DNA of 64,000 nt from the NCBI RefSeq assembly GCF_900046455.1, contig NZ_FCOT01000013.1, positions 62,001-126,000 on the forward strand. The letters are read 5' to 3'. A program made the position numbers and the translations under genes. How positions within the stretch are numbered: the stretch's first letter is position 1; each line of letters opens with the position of its first letter. The stretch comes from Cellulomonas timonensis. Lineage in GTDB: Bacteria; Actinomycetota; Actinomycetes; Actinomycetales; Cellulomonadaceae. A model generated the notes under the pieces. That model searched no databases and had not been told where the DNA came from. It was given only the letters and a program-made list of their open reading frames with translations. Shown piece by piece: positions 52,994 to 62,174 of this stretch.

Positions 52994-54448
52994 ATGGCCG
53001 GCACGCTGGCAGAGAAGGTTTGGGACGCACACATCGTGCGCCGCGGCACCGATGGCGCACCCGACCTCCTCTACATCGACCTGCACCTCGTGCACGAGGT
53101 CACGAGTCCGCAGGCGTTCGAGGGACTCCGGCTCGCCGGGCGCCCCGTCCGGCGGCCCGATCTGACCATCGCGACCGAGGACCACAACACTCCGACGCTC
53201 GACATCGACCGCCCCATCGCGGACGTCACGAGCCGGACGCAGATCCAGACCCTGCGCAACAACGCCGCCGAGTTCGGCGTGCGGCTGCACTCCCTCGGCG
53301 ACGCCGACCAGGGCATCGTGCACCAGGTCGGACCGCAGCTCGGGCTCACGATGCCCGGCCTCACGGTGGTGTGCGGCGACTCGCACACCTCGACGCACGG
53401 CGCGTTCGGCGCCCTCGCGTTCGGCATCGGCACCAGCGAGGTCGAGCACGTGCTCGCCACCCAGACGCTGCCGCTGGCCCCGTTCAAGACGATGGCGATC
53501 ACCGTCGACGGCGAGCTGCCCACGGGCGCCACGTCCAAGGACATCATCCTGGCAATCATCGCCAAGATCGGCACCGGCGGCGGCCAGGGCTACGTGCTCG
53601 AGTACCGCGGCGAGGCGATCCGCGCGCTGTCGATGGAAGCCCGCATGACCATCTGCAACATGTCGATCGAGGCCGGCGCCCGCGCGGGCATGATCGCCCC
53701 CGACGAGACGACGTTCGAGTACCTCAAGGGCCGTCCGCACGCGCCCGAGGGCGCCGACTGGGACGAGGCCGTCGAGTACTGGAAGACGCTGCGCTCTGAC
53801 GACGACGCGCAGTTCGACGCCGAGGTGGTGCTCCGCGCCGCCGACCTGGAGCCCTTCGTCACCTGGGGCACCAACCCGGGCCAGGGCCTGCCGCTGTCGG
53901 CGAACGTCCCCGTGCCGGCGGAGATCGCCGACGCTGACGAGCGCCAGACCGCCGAGCGCGCCATCGAGTACATGGGCCTGACGCCCGGCATGCCGCTGCG
54001 CGAGATCGCCGTGGACACCGTCTTCATCGGCTCGTGCACCAACGGCCGCATCGAGGACCTGCGCTCGGTCGCCAAGCTCATCAAGGGCCGCACCAAGGCC
54101 GAGTCGGTTCGCGTCCTGGTGGTCCCCGCGTCGGCTCGGGTGCGCCTGCAGGCCGAGGCCGAGGGCCTCGACCGGATCTTCCTCGACTTCGGCGCCGAGT
54201 GGCGCAACGCCGGCTGTTCGATGTGCCTGGGCATGAACCCCGACCAGCTCGCGCCGGGGGAGCGCTCGGCCTCCACGTCGAACCGCAACTTCGAGGGCCG
54301 GCAGGGCAAGGGCGGGCGCACGCACCTCGTGTCGCCGCTCGTCGCGGCCGCCACCGCCATCCGGGGCACGCTCTCGTCGGTCTCCGACCTGGGCCCCGAC
54401 GTCGTCGCCCCCGACGGCAGCCCGCTCGACGACCTGCAGCTCGTCTGA
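52994..54448 (+). CDS. leuC: 3-Isopropylmalate dehydratase large subunit
   Basis: LeuC with LeuD isomerises 2-isopropylmalate to 3-isopropylmalate, and in the citramalate route converts citramalate to 3-methylmalate. The 484-residue aconitase-family protein has its [4Fe-4S] cysteines in [13 protein letters not shown] and [12 protein letters not shown], and the [13 protein letters not shown] and [25 protein letters not shown] blocks. GAGAGGA stands 11 bases before the ATG. It is divergent from ndgR, with about 95 bases in between for regulatory sites, and heads leuC-leuD. Confidence 0.97.
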   Translation: MAGTLAEKVWDAHIVRRGTDGAPDLLYIDLHLVHEVTSPQAFEGLRLAGRPVRRPDLTIATEDHNTPTLDIDRPIADVTSRTQIQTLRNNAAEFGVRLHSLGDADQGIVHQVGPQLGLTMPGLTVVCGDSHTSTHGAFGALAFGIGTSEVEHVLATQTLPLAPFKTMAITVDGELPTGATSKDIILAIIAKIGTGGGQGYVLEYRGEAIRALSMEARMTICNMSIEAGARAGMIAPDETTFEYLKGRPHAPEGADWDEAVEYWKTLRSDDDAQFDAEVVLRAADLEPFVTWGTNPGQGLPLSANVPVPAEIADADERQTAERAIEYMGLTPGMPLREIAVDTVFIGSCTNGRIEDLRSVAKLIKGRTKAESVRVLVVPASARVRLQAEAEGLDRIFLDFGAEWRNAGCSMCLGMNPDQLAPGERSASTSNRNFEGRQGKGGRTHLVSPLVAAATAIRGTLSSVSDLGPDVVAPDGSPLDDLQLV

Positions 54449-54481
54449 CCCCGACGGCCCACTGAGAACGAGAGACGCATC

Positions 54482-55153
54482 ATGGAGAAGTTCACCCAGC
54501 ACACAGGCGTCGGGGTCCCGCTGCGCCGCAGCAACGTCGACACCGACCAGATCATCCCCGCCGTGTACCTCAAGCGGGTCACGCGCACCGGTTTCGAGGA
54601 CGCCCTGTTCGCCGCCTGGCGCGGCGACCCGGAGTTCGTGCTCAACCAGCCCGCGTACACCTCCGGCTCGGTGCTCGTCGCCGGCCCGGACTTCGGCACC
54701 GGCTCCTCGCGTGAGCACGCCGTCTGGGCGCTCAAGGACTACGGCTTCAAGGTCGTCGTCTCGGCGCGCTTCGCGGACATCTTCCGCGGCAACTCCGGCA
54801 AGCAGGGGCTGCTCGCGGCCCAGGCGTCGCAGGAGGACATCGAGCTCATCTGGAAGATCCTCGAGACCCGCCCGGGCACCGAGGTGACCGTCGACCTCCA
54901 GAGCCGCACGATCGTGTGCGACGACGTCGTGGTCCCGTTCCAGGTCGACGACTACACTCGCTGGCGCCTGCTCGAGGGCCTGGACGACATCGGGCTGACC
55001 CTGCAGCACGAGGGCGACATCACGGAGTTCGAGAAGTCGCGGGCCGGATGGCGCCCGAAGACGCTGCCGGCGAAGCACCTGCCGCCCGTCGAGATCCAGG
55101 CCGCCCGGCCCGTGGGCGTCCCCGTGGACCTGGGCCCGACCCACACCGTCTGA
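54482..55153 (+). CDS. leuD: 3-Isopropylmalate dehydratase small subunit
   Basis: LeuD is the swivelling-domain partner of LeuC. The 223-residue protein contains [65 protein letters not shown] and the downstream helix region. It lies 33 bases after leuC with AACGAGAG upstream, in the same operon. A 12-bp hairpin follows the stop. Confidence 0.97.
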   Translation: MEKFTQHTGVGVPLRRSNVDTDQIIPAVYLKRVTRTGFEDALFAAWRGDPEFVLNQPAYTSGSVLVAGPDFGTGSSREHAVWALKDYGFKVVVSARFADIFRGNSGKQGLLAAQASQEDIELIWKILETRPGTEVTVDLQSRTIVCDDVVVPFQVDDYTRWRLLEGLDDIGLTLQHEGDITEFEKSRAGWRPKTLPAKHLPPVEIQAARPVGVPVDLGPTHTV

Positions 55154-55196
55154 CCAGGGCGAGGTTCCGCCACACGCCCCGCTCCACCGCACCACC

Positions 55197-55235
55197 CGAG
55201 CCGCCCGCGCGCCCTCCCGGCACGCGGGCGGCTCG
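55197..55235 (+). terminator. Hairpin after leuCD
   Basis: A 13-bp stem (55197-55209 with 55223-55235) with a 13-base loop, 44 bases after leuD. It separates leuCD from the next promoter at about 55270. Confidence 0.8.
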
Positions 55236-55281
55236 TCGCGTCCCCGCTGCGGGGCGCCGCGCACCGGCCTAGCGTCGGAGC

Positions 55282-55323
55282 ATGTCCGAGGTCGCCGCAC
55301 GCCCCGCCGCCGTCGCAGGCTGA
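55282..55323 (+). CDS. Short upstream frame before the MFS gene
   Basis: ATG to TGA over 14 codons encodes MSEVAARPAAVAG. TAGCGT ends six bases before its ATG, the leaderless pattern of real starts in this window, while the MFS start one base after the stop has no good ribosome site. It may couple translation to the MFS gene, or a single-base sequencing error may have split one N-terminus. Evidence is positional only. Confidence 0.45.
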   Translation: MSEVAARPAAVAG

Positions 55324-55324
55324 G

Positions 55325-56740
55325 ATGGCCGCGCGCGCCGGGCCGGGCCTCACCGTCGTCGTGGTGGGCGTCGCCCTGGGGATCATCGACATCAGCGCGG
55401 TGAACTCGATCCTGCCCGAGCTACGGCGCGACCTGGGCGCCACCGCGAGCGACCTGCAGTGGGTCGTCTCCGGGTACCTGCTGGCCTATGGACTGGCGAT
55501 GATCGTGACCGGCCGGATCGGCGACGCGCGAGGCCGGCGGCCCACGTTCCTCGTCGGCGTCGGGCTCTTCACCGCCGCGAGCCTCGTCGCGGCGCTCGCC
55601 CCGAACCCCGGGGTGCTGCTCGTCGCGCGCCTCGCGCAGGGCTTCGGCGGAGGGTTCCTCAACCCGCAGGCGACGGCCCTGATCCGCGACCTGGTCTCCG
55701 GCCCCGCGCGCGCCCGCGTCTTCGGGCTGTACGTGGCCGTCGCCGCGTCGGCCGTCGCTGTGGGCCCGTTCATTGGGGGAGTGCTCGGCTCGGTCGACTG
55801 GCGCTGGGTGTTCTGGGTCAACGTGCCCCTGGGCGTCCTGGTGCTGGCCGGCGGCATGCGATGGCTGCCCCGGGCGCCCGCTCCCGGCGCTGAGCGGCCC
55901 GACGTGCTGGGCGTGGCGCTGCTGTGGGCAGGGCTGGCGGCGTTGCTGGCGCCCCTCTTCGAGCTCACCGAGCTGCCCACCGGCGCCGTCGTGGCGAGCC
56001 TCGCGGCGGCGGTGCTCATCCTCGCGGGCTTCGTCGCCTGGGAGGGGCGGCTCGCGCGGGGCGGCGGCGCGCCCGTCGTGGACCTGGGCCTGTTCCGGCA
56101 GCGCTCGTACAGCGCAGGCGTCGCGCTGAACGTGACCTACCTGGCGGGGTACACCGCGCTGTTCTACGTGCTGACCCTCTACCTGCGCTCGGGCCTGGGC
56201 CTGAGCCAGGTGGAGGCCGGGGCGATGCAGCTCCCGGTCGCGCTCGGGGCCGCTGTGGCGGCGCCCCTCGCCGGCCGCCGCGCGCCAGGCCGTCCCCGGG
56301 TGGTCGAGCTCGCCGGGGTCGTGGCGATGGTCGTCGGCACGCTCGCCGTGTGGGCGTTGGCGGTGGGGCTCGGCCACCGGACCGACGCGTTGCTGTGTTC
56401 CCTGGTCGCGCCGCTCGTCGTCATCGGCGCGGGCGGCGCGCTGGTGATGTCCATGAACATCGACGTCACAAACGCGGAGATGCCGGCCGGGGAGGCCGGC
56501 AGCGCCAACGCGGTGCGCCAGACGTCGGCGCGGGTCGGCTCCTCGGTGGGGACGGCAGTCGTCGGCGCGGTGTTCGGCGCCGTGCTGGGGACGTCGAGCG
56601 TGTCGACGGCGCGCTCGGACTGGGACCGCGCGCTGTCCGCGGGCATGGCGCTCTCGGCGGGCTTCCTCGCGCTCACCCTGGTCCCCGTGGCCGTCGACCT
56701 CGTGGGCGCGGCGCGCGAGCGACGTGCGTCGCAGTTGTGA
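55325..56740 (+). CDS. MFS drug-exporter (DHA2/EmrB-QacA type)
   Basis: A 471-residue membrane protein with 14 predicted helices, the DHA2 topology. Motif A is GRIGDARGRRPTFLVG after helix 2, motif B is LLVARLAQGFGGG, and the antiporter motif C region is present as GLYVAVAASAVAVGPFIGGVL. Such pumps export drugs or dyes in exchange for protons. The ATG lies one base after the short frame described at 55282. No regulator adjoins, and the gene interrupts the usual leuD-murA order. The substrate is unknown. Confidence 0.9.
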   Translation: MAARAGPGLTVVVVGVALGIIDISAVNSILPELRRDLGATASDLQWVVSGYLLAYGLAMIVTGRIGDARGRRPTFLVGVGLFTAASLVAALAPNPGVLLVARLAQGFGGGFLNPQATALIRDLVSGPARARVFGLYVAVAASAVAVGPFIGGVLGSVDWRWVFWVNVPLGVLVLAGGMRWLPRAPAPGAERPDVLGVALLWAGLAALLAPLFELTELPTGAVVASLAAAVLILAGFVAWEGRLARGGGAPVVDLGLFRQRSYSAGVALNVTYLAGYTALFYVLTLYLRSGLGLSQVEAGAMQLPVALGAAVAAPLAGRRAPGRPRVVELAGVVAMVVGTLAVWALAVGLGHRTDALLCSLVAPLVVIGAGGALVMSMNIDVTNAEMPAGEAGSANAVRQTSARVGSSVGTAVVGAVFGAVLGTSSVSTARSDWDRALSAGMALSAGFLALTLVPVAVDLVGAARERRASQL

Positions 56741-56812
56741 AGGTTCGGCGGATGGCGAACGTCTCAGGCCTTGCGTTGCGTGCCGAGCCCTCTGATGGTT
56801 CACCATGGGGTC

Positions 56813-58123
56813 ATGAGCGACCTGCTGTACGTCAACGGCGGCACCCCGCTGTCGGGTGAGATCACCGTCCGAGGGGCCAAGAACTTCGTCTCGAAGGCCA
56901 TGGTGGCCGCCCTGCTGGGCGAGACCCCGAGCACCCTGCGGAACGTCCCCCAGATCCGGGACGTCGGTGTCGTCACCGGGCTGCTCCAACTGCATGGCGT
57001 GGACGTGCAGGCGGAGAACGGCACCCTCGTGCTCGACCCGTCGAACGTCGAGTCCGCGCATGTCGCCGACATCGACGCGCACGCCGGGTCGAGCCGCATC
57101 CCGATCCTGTTCTGCGGCCCGCTGCTGCACCGGCTGGGCGAGGCGTTCATCCCCGACCTGGGCGGCTGCCGTATCGGCGACCGGCCGATCAACTTCCACC
57201 TCGACATCCTGCGGCAGTTCGGCGCGGTGGTGGAGAAGCGCGAGGGCGGCATCCACATCGAGGCGCCGCGCCGGCTGCAGGGCACCAAGATCGCGCTGCC
57301 GTACCCGAGCGTCGGCGCCACCGAGCAGCTGCTGCTCACGGCCGTGCGCGCCGAGGGCATCACCGAGCTCGCGAACGCCGCGATCGAGCCCGAGATCATG
57401 GACCTCATCAACGTCCTGCAGAAGATGGGCGCGATCATCTCGGTCGACACCGACCGCGTGATCCGCATCGAGGGCGTCGACCGCCTGGTCGGCTTCCAGC
57501 ACACCGCGCTCTCCGACCGCATCGAGGCCGCGTCGTGGGCCTCCGCGGCGCTGGCCACGGGTGGCGACATCTACGTGCGCGGCGCGACCCAGCCCGAGAT
57601 GACCGCGTTCCTCAACACGTTCCGCAAGGTCGGCGGCGAGTTCGCCGTGGACGACGAGGGCATCCGGTTCTTCCACCCGGGCGGCGACCTGAACTCGATC
57701 GTGCTGGAGACGGACGTGCACCCCGGGTTCATGACGGACTGGCAGCAGCCGCTCGTCGTGGCGCTCACCCAGGCCAAGGGCCTGTCCATCGTGCACGAGA
57801 CGGTCTACGAGAACCGCTTCGGCTTCACCGACGCGCTGCGCGGCATGGGCGCCACGATCCAGGTCTACAAGGAGTGCCTGGGCGGGCGGCCCTGCCGCTT
57901 CGGGCAGCGCAACTTCTACCACTCGGCTGTCATCTCCGGCCCCACCCCGCTCGCGGCCGCCGACATCGTGGTGCCCGACCTGCGGGGCGGCTTCAGCCAC
58001 CTCATCGCGGCGCTCGCCGCCAAGGGCACCTCCGCGGTGCGGGGCATCAGCCTGATCGACCGGGGCTACGAGCACTTCACCGAGAAGCTCACGGCGCTCG
58101 GCGCCGAGTTCAGCCGGGACTGA
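56813..58123 (+). CDS. murA: UDP-N-acetylglucosamine 1-carboxyvinyltransferase
   Basis: MurA transfers enolpyruvate to UDP-GlcNAc, the first committed step of peptidoglycan synthesis. The 436-residue EPSP synthase-fold protein has GGTPLSGEITVRGAKNFVSKAMVAALL at the N-terminus and keeps the catalytic Cys119 in DLGGCRIGDRPINFHLD; fosfomycin-insensitive forms carry Asp there, so the enzyme should be fosfomycin-sensitive. I use ATG 56813 since family members start near this point; in-frame ATGs at 56795 and 56771 add unconserved residues. Confidence 0.96.
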   Translation: MSDLLYVNGGTPLSGEITVRGAKNFVSKAMVAALLGETPSTLRNVPQIRDVGVVTGLLQLHGVDVQAENGTLVLDPSNVESAHVADIDAHAGSSRIPILFCGPLLHRLGEAFIPDLGGCRIGDRPINFHLDILRQFGAVVEKREGGIHIEAPRRLQGTKIALPYPSVGATEQLLLTAVRAEGITELANAAIEPEIMDLINVLQKMGAIISVDTDRVIRIEGVDRLVGFQHTALSDRIEAASWASAALATGGDIYVRGATQPEMTAFLNTFRKVGGEFAVDDEGIRFFHPGGDLNSIVLETDVHPGFMTDWQQPLVVALTQAKGLSIVHETVYENRFGFTDALRGMGATIQVYKECLGGRPCRFGQRNFYHSAVISGPTPLAAADIVVPDLRGGFSHLIAALAAKGTSAVRGISLIDRGYEHFTEKLTALGAEFSRD

Positions 58124-58127
58124 CGCG

Positions 58128-58673
58128 GTGGCGGGGCCCGCGGCGGGCGCGGCGGCCGGCCACGGCCGGGTGCAGGTGCGCCCGGCGCGGGCGGACGACG
58201 CGGCGGACCTGGCCCGCGTGCACGTCGCCGCGTGGCTCGGGGCCTACCGCGGCCTGCTGTCCGACGCGTTCCTCGACGCCCTGGACGTGGCCAGCGTGGA
58301 GCGGCGGTGGGACGGCCTGCTCGCCGACGGGCTGCGCCCCCACCTGCTCGTCGGCGTCGTCGCGGGGCGCGTGGTCGGCTTCGTGAACTCCGGTCCCGCG
58401 TTCGAGAGCGTGCCGGACGGCGAGGTGTACGCCATCTACGTCGAGCCAGACGCGTGGGGGACGGGCGCGGGGCCGGCCCTCCTCGCGGCCGCCGAGGACG
58501 AGCTGCGCGGCCTCGGGCACCGGGAGGCCGTCCTGTGGGTGATGCCCGGCAACGCCCGGGCCCGCCGCTTCTACGAACGGTCAGGCTGGGCGCCGACGGG
58601 GCTGGAGGCGGTCCACGACGCTATGGGGCTGAGCGTCGACGTCGTGCAGCACGCCAAGACGCTCGACGCCTGA
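58128..58673 (+). CDS. GNAT acetyltransferase
   Basis: A 181-residue GNAT enzyme starting at GTG five bases after murA and presumably co-transcribed. The N-terminal strand is VQVRPARADDAADLARVHVAAWLGAYRGLL; the acetyl-CoA motif is YVEPDAWGTGAGPALLAAAEDEL; the end block is NARARRFYERSGWAPTG. The Ala/Gly-rich first 15 residues are atypical. This subfamily often acetylates small amines or antibiotics, but the substrate is not known. Confidence 0.88.
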   Translation: MAGPAAGAAAGHGRVQVRPARADDAADLARVHVAAWLGAYRGLLSDAFLDALDVASVERRWDGLLADGLRPHLLVGVVAGRVVGFVNSGPAFESVPDGEVYAIYVEPDAWGTGAGPALLAAAEDELRGLGHREAVLWVMPGNARARRFYERSGWAPTGLEAVHDAMGLSVDVVQHAKTLDA

Positions 58674-58861
58674 GCCCCGCGCGCTCTGCCTGAGCCCTGC
58701 CCTCCCGCAGCGCCGCCCGGGCCGTTCGGGGGTAGCGTGCGACGTGGCACCCCCCGGCCACGTCCATGCACTCCGACGTGGGGAGGCCCCGTGCAGACGA
58801 CTCGTCGCAGCGGCCTCCGGCCGGGTTGTGTGGCGCCAGGTCTCCGGAGCCCGGGGCGACG

Positions 58862-60362
58862 ATGAGCCCGGCCGGCCCGACACACGCCCGGTCCGCCCGC
58901 TCCCGCACAGCCGCGTGGCTGGTGGCGACGGCACTCGTCGCCATGGTCGCCGCCGTCGTCGCGGCGGCGCTGCTCAGCCCCGCGATGCGCTCCGAGCCGG
59001 CCAAGCGCGAGCCCGAGGCCACGCCCGTGACTCGCGCGGTGGTGGAGCGTCGCGCGCTCGGCGACGAGGTCCCGACGTTGCGGGGCACGCTGCGCGCCAC
59101 CACGACGATCTCCGTCAGCGCGCCAGCGCTCACCCCGCCCGTCGCGCGCCTGGTGGTGACCGACGCGCCCGCGGACGTCGGGACGGTCGTGTCGTCGGGG
59201 AACGTGCTCATCGGGATCTCCGGGCGCCCGATCATCGCGCTGGCCACCGACGTCCCCCTGTACCGGCCGCTGTACCCCGACGACACCGGGGAGGACGTGC
59301 GACAGCTCCAAGCGGCGCTGGCCGAGCTGGGGCTGTACGCGGGGGAGGTCGACGGCGTCTTCGGCTCGCTCACCGCCGAGGCGGTCACCGCGATGTACGC
59401 GCAGGTGGGCTATGAGGCGCCCGCGCCGGAGGCGCAGCGCGTCGCCGCGCTCGAGCAGGCGGAGGACCAGTGGGCGGCCCTCGCCGCGGCCGAGGACGCC
59501 GCTGCGGAGGGCGACGGCGCCGGCGGCCCCTCCGCCCACGACCGGACGGCGGCATGGCGCCAGCTCACCCGCGCGCGGGACGACGCGGGCGCATGGCTGC
59601 CGCTCGACGAGGTGGCCCACGTCCCCGACGGCGGAGCGCTGGTGACGAGCATCACCGAGATGGGCTCTGTGCTCGCCCCCGATCAGACGACGGTGGCGGT
59701 CCTCGTCGGAGGCCAGCCCGTCTTCACGGTGCGCGCGCCCGCCGGGCAGGCGGCAGTGTTCGGCGCCGGCGAGCGCGTCCAGGTGCGGGCCGCCGACGGG
59801 TCGGCAGTCGTCTCGGGGACGGTGCAGCACGCGGCGACGGCGACCGGCACGGCGACCGGCACGGAGGGCGGCGCGAGGGCTGATGCCGACGCCGGCGAGC
59901 TCGTCATCGTCGCCCCGCGGGCGGCGGAGGCCGGGCTCGCCGACGGCGCGCAAGTCGTCGTGACCCCGGAGGGCCGCGTCCCGCCCGCGCCCGCCCTCGT
60001 GGTGCCGCCCGGCGCGGTCCGGGAGGACGAGGGCGGCCGCTACGCCCTGGTGGCCGCGGCCGACGGCGCGCGGCACGGTAGTGAGAGGAGCGCGCGACCC
60101 CCGGGGCCTAGAGGCGAAGGGTGGCCGGCGGCGTCAGATGGGTATACGGGAGGGCGCCCTCGTGGTGCCGCTCGGCGCGGTCCGGGAGGACGAGGGCGGC
60201 CGCTACGTCCTGGTGGCCGAGGCCGACGGCGAGCCGCGCCGCCTCGACGTCGACGTCGGCGCGCGCCGGAACGGCTATGTCGAGCTGCTCGTGGACGGCG
60301 GCCTGCGCGTGGGAGACGAGGTCCTGCTCGGGGGCCCCGACGCCCGTGCTGGGACCGGGTGA
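58862..60362 (+). CDS. Membrane-anchored peptidoglycan-binding/HlyD-type adaptor (frame broken by adapter insertion)
   Basis: A membrane-fusion-type protein: one N-terminal TM helix (about 17-38), an HlyD-like barrel region (SVSAPALTPPVARLVVTDAPADVGTVV), a PG_binding_1 domain at about 132-183 (DDTGEDVRQLQAALAELGLYAGEVDGVFG), a helical hairpin, and a C-terminal barrel. In actinobacteria such adaptors usually accompany MacB-type ABC exporters; none follows here. As assembled the frame shifts after about residue 405, because a 163-bp unit holding adapter sequence interrupts it. Without that unit the frame runs to 60362, 445 residues. A reading to 60385 carries a false Arg/Gly-rich tail. Confidence 0.8.
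59992..60231. repeat. Duplicated coding segment flanking the adapter insertion
   Basis: Bases 59992-60068 recur at 60155-60231, offset by 163 bases, with a few differences. Where they differ, the first copy has C in place of T or A in the second, as expected of poor-quality base calls. The second copy continues smoothly into the true gene end. Confidence 0.9.
60069..60154. other. Probable sequencing-adapter contamination (Illumina P5/Nextera read 1)
   Basis: Bases 60122-60154 align without gaps to the 33-nt Nextera read-1 transposase adapter at 25 positions, including the run GCGTCAGATG, and 60085-60113 align to the 29-nt P5 primer at 17; the 8 bases between fit an index. Nearly all differences are changes to G or C. 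On the minus strand the region encodes YTHLTPPAT, close to YTHLTLPT, the translation of intact adapter. Confidence 0.85.
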
Positions 60363-60396
60363 GGTCTCCGGGCGCGGGCGGGTAGCATCCGTGACC

Positions 60397-61122
60397 GTGC
60401 GAGCACCGCAGCGATCCAACCGCGCCTACCGCAACGTCGCCCGCGTGATCCGGCCCCTGCTGCTGGCGATCACGAAGCGCGACTGGCGGGGCGTCGAGAA
60501 CCTCCCGGCCACCGGGGGGTACATCGCCGCGGCCAACCACATGACGAACTTCGACCCGCTGACGTTCGCGCACTTCCTGTACGACAACGGGGTCGCGCCG
60601 AAGATCCTCGCGAAGTCGTCGCTGTTCACGATCCCCGTGGTCGGGCGCATCCTGGCCGCCACCGGCCAGATCCCCGTGCACCGCAACACTGTGCAGGCCG
60701 GGCAGTCCCTCGACGCCGCCGTCACCGCGCTGGCCGAGGGGGAGTGCGTCGCGGTCTTCCCCGAGGGCACCCTGACCGGCGACGCCGACCTGTGGCCCAT
60801 GGTCGGCAAGACGGGCGTCGCCCGGCTCGCGCTCACCACGCGGGTCCCCGTCATCCCGATCGCGCAGTGGGGGCCGCAGGACGTGCTGGGCCGCTACGGC
60901 AAGGTGTTCCGGCCGATCCCGCCCAAGCCGGTCACGGTGGTCGCTGGCCCCCCGGTGGTGCTCGACGACCTCTACGACCGGCCCTTGGACACGGCGACAC
61001 TGCGTGAGGCCACGGGCAGGGTCATGGCGGCCATCACCTCGCTGCTCGAGGAGATCCGCGACGAGAAAGCCCCCGCGGAGACCTACGACCCGCGCCGCGC
61101 GCGGCAGGCGGGCGAGGCGTGA
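60397..61122 (+). CDS. plsC: 1-Acylglycerol-3-phosphate O-acyltransferase family protein
   Basis: PlsC adds the second acyl chain to lysophosphatidate in phospholipid synthesis at the inner membrane face. The 241-residue protein has the acyltransferase motif NHMTNFD (NHx4D type), VFPEGTLT and PVIPIAQWGPQ. Two in-frame GTG starts, 60391 and 60397, follow TAGCAT; I choose 60397 by spacing (eight bases). The upstream in-frame extension lies in the damaged adaptor gene. Its stop overlaps gpsA, giving the common actinobacterial plsC-gpsA-ddl order. Confidence 0.93.
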   Translation: MRAPQRSNRAYRNVARVIRPLLLAITKRDWRGVENLPATGGYIAAANHMTNFDPLTFAHFLYDNGVAPKILAKSSLFTIPVVGRILAATGQIPVHRNTVQAGQSLDAAVTALAEGECVAVFPEGTLTGDADLWPMVGKTGVARLALTTRVPVIPIAQWGPQDVLGRYGKVFRPIPPKPVTVVAGPPVVLDDLYDRPLDTATLREATGRVMAAITSLLEEIRDEKAPAETYDPRRARQAGEA

Positions 61123-62138
61123 GCGCCGGGGCGGCCGGCCTGCGGGCCGCGGTGCTGGGCACCGGGAGCTGGGGGACCACGTTCGGGGCCGTGCTGGCCG
61201 ATGCGGGCTGCGAGGTGGCCCTGTGGGGCCGTGACGCCGCCACCTGCGAGGCGATCACCCAGGAGCATCGCAACGAGCGTTACCTGCCCGGTATCGACCT
61301 CCCCGAGGGCATGACCGCGTCCACCGACGCACGGGCCGTCCTCGACGGCGCCGACCTGGTGGCCATCGCGATCCCGTCGCAGAGCGTGCGGGCCACCCTC
61401 GAGCCGCTGCGCGAGCACTTTCCGGCCGGGGCCGTGGCGGTCAGCCTGATGAAGGGCGTCGAGCTCGCCACCGACCGCCGCATGAGCCAGGTCGTCGCCG
61501 AGGCGCTCGGGCTCCCCGCCGAGCAGGTCGCCGTCGTCTCCGGCCCCAACCTCGCCCGCGAGATCGCCGAGCGGCAGCCCACCGCGACAGTCGTGGCCTC
61601 CACCAGCCCGGAGACCGCCGCGCTCGTGGCCCGGGCCTGCGCGTCCGCGTACTTCCGGCCCTACACCAACGACGACGTGGTGGGCGTCGAGCTGTGCGGC
61701 GCCGTGAAGAACGTCATCGCGCTCGCCGTCGGGATCTCGCAGGGCCGTGGCCTCGGGTACAACACCATGGCCACGGTCATCACCCGTGGGCTCGTGGAGA
61801 TCAGCCGACTCGGGCTCGCGCTCGGCGCCCAGCCCGCCACGTTCCCCGGGCTCGCCGGCCTAGGCGACCTCATGGCGACCTGCGCGTCGCCGGACTCCCG
61901 GAACCACTCGCTCGGCGTGCACCTCGGGCGGGGGATGACCCTCGCCGAGGCGCTCGAGGCCACGGGCGGAACCGCCGAGGGGGTGAAGAGCTCCCGGTCG
62001 GTGCTCGAGCTCGCGCGGTCCGTGGGCGTGGAGATGCCCATCACCGCCGCCGTGGTGCAGGTGCTGCACGAGGGGCTGCCCGTCGAGGAGCTCGCCCCGC
62101 TGCTGCTGTCCCGCCCGCACAAGGCCGAGCGGGTCTGA
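61119..62138 (+). CDS. gpsA: Glycerol-3-phosphate dehydrogenase [NAD(P)+]
   Basis: GpsA reduces dihydroxyacetone phosphate to sn-glycerol-3-phosphate for phospholipids. The 339-residue protein starts with the Rossmann motif VLGTGSWGTTFGAVLADAG, followed by AIPSQSVR, SLMKGVE, VVSGPNLAREIA and the catalytic lysine region ELCGAVKNVIALAVGISQG. The GTG overlaps the plsC stop. It converges on the trans-sulfuration gene with 36 bases between the stops. Confidence 0.96.
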   Translation: MSAGAAGLRAAVLGTGSWGTTFGAVLADAGCEVALWGRDAATCEAITQEHRNERYLPGIDLPEGMTASTDARAVLDGADLVAIAIPSQSVRATLEPLREHFPAGAVAVSLMKGVELATDRRMSQVVAEALGLPAEQVAVVSGPNLAREIAERQPTATVVASTSPETAALVARACASAYFRPYTNDDVVGVELCGAVKNVIALAVGISQGRGLGYNTMATVITRGLVEISRLGLALGAQPATFPGLAGLGDLMATCASPDSRNHSLGVHLGRGMTLAEALEATGGTAEGVKSSRSVLELARSVGVEMPITAAVVQVLHEGLPVEELAPLLLSRPHKAERV

Positions 62139-62174
62139 CGACCGAGCGCCTCTAGCCGGCCAGCGGGACTGACC

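Noticed and set aside
60081-60362. A separate 93-codon gene overlapping the start of plsC's upstream region
   Set aside because: It is the true C-terminal end of the adaptor gene, separated only by the adapter-derived 163-bp unit.
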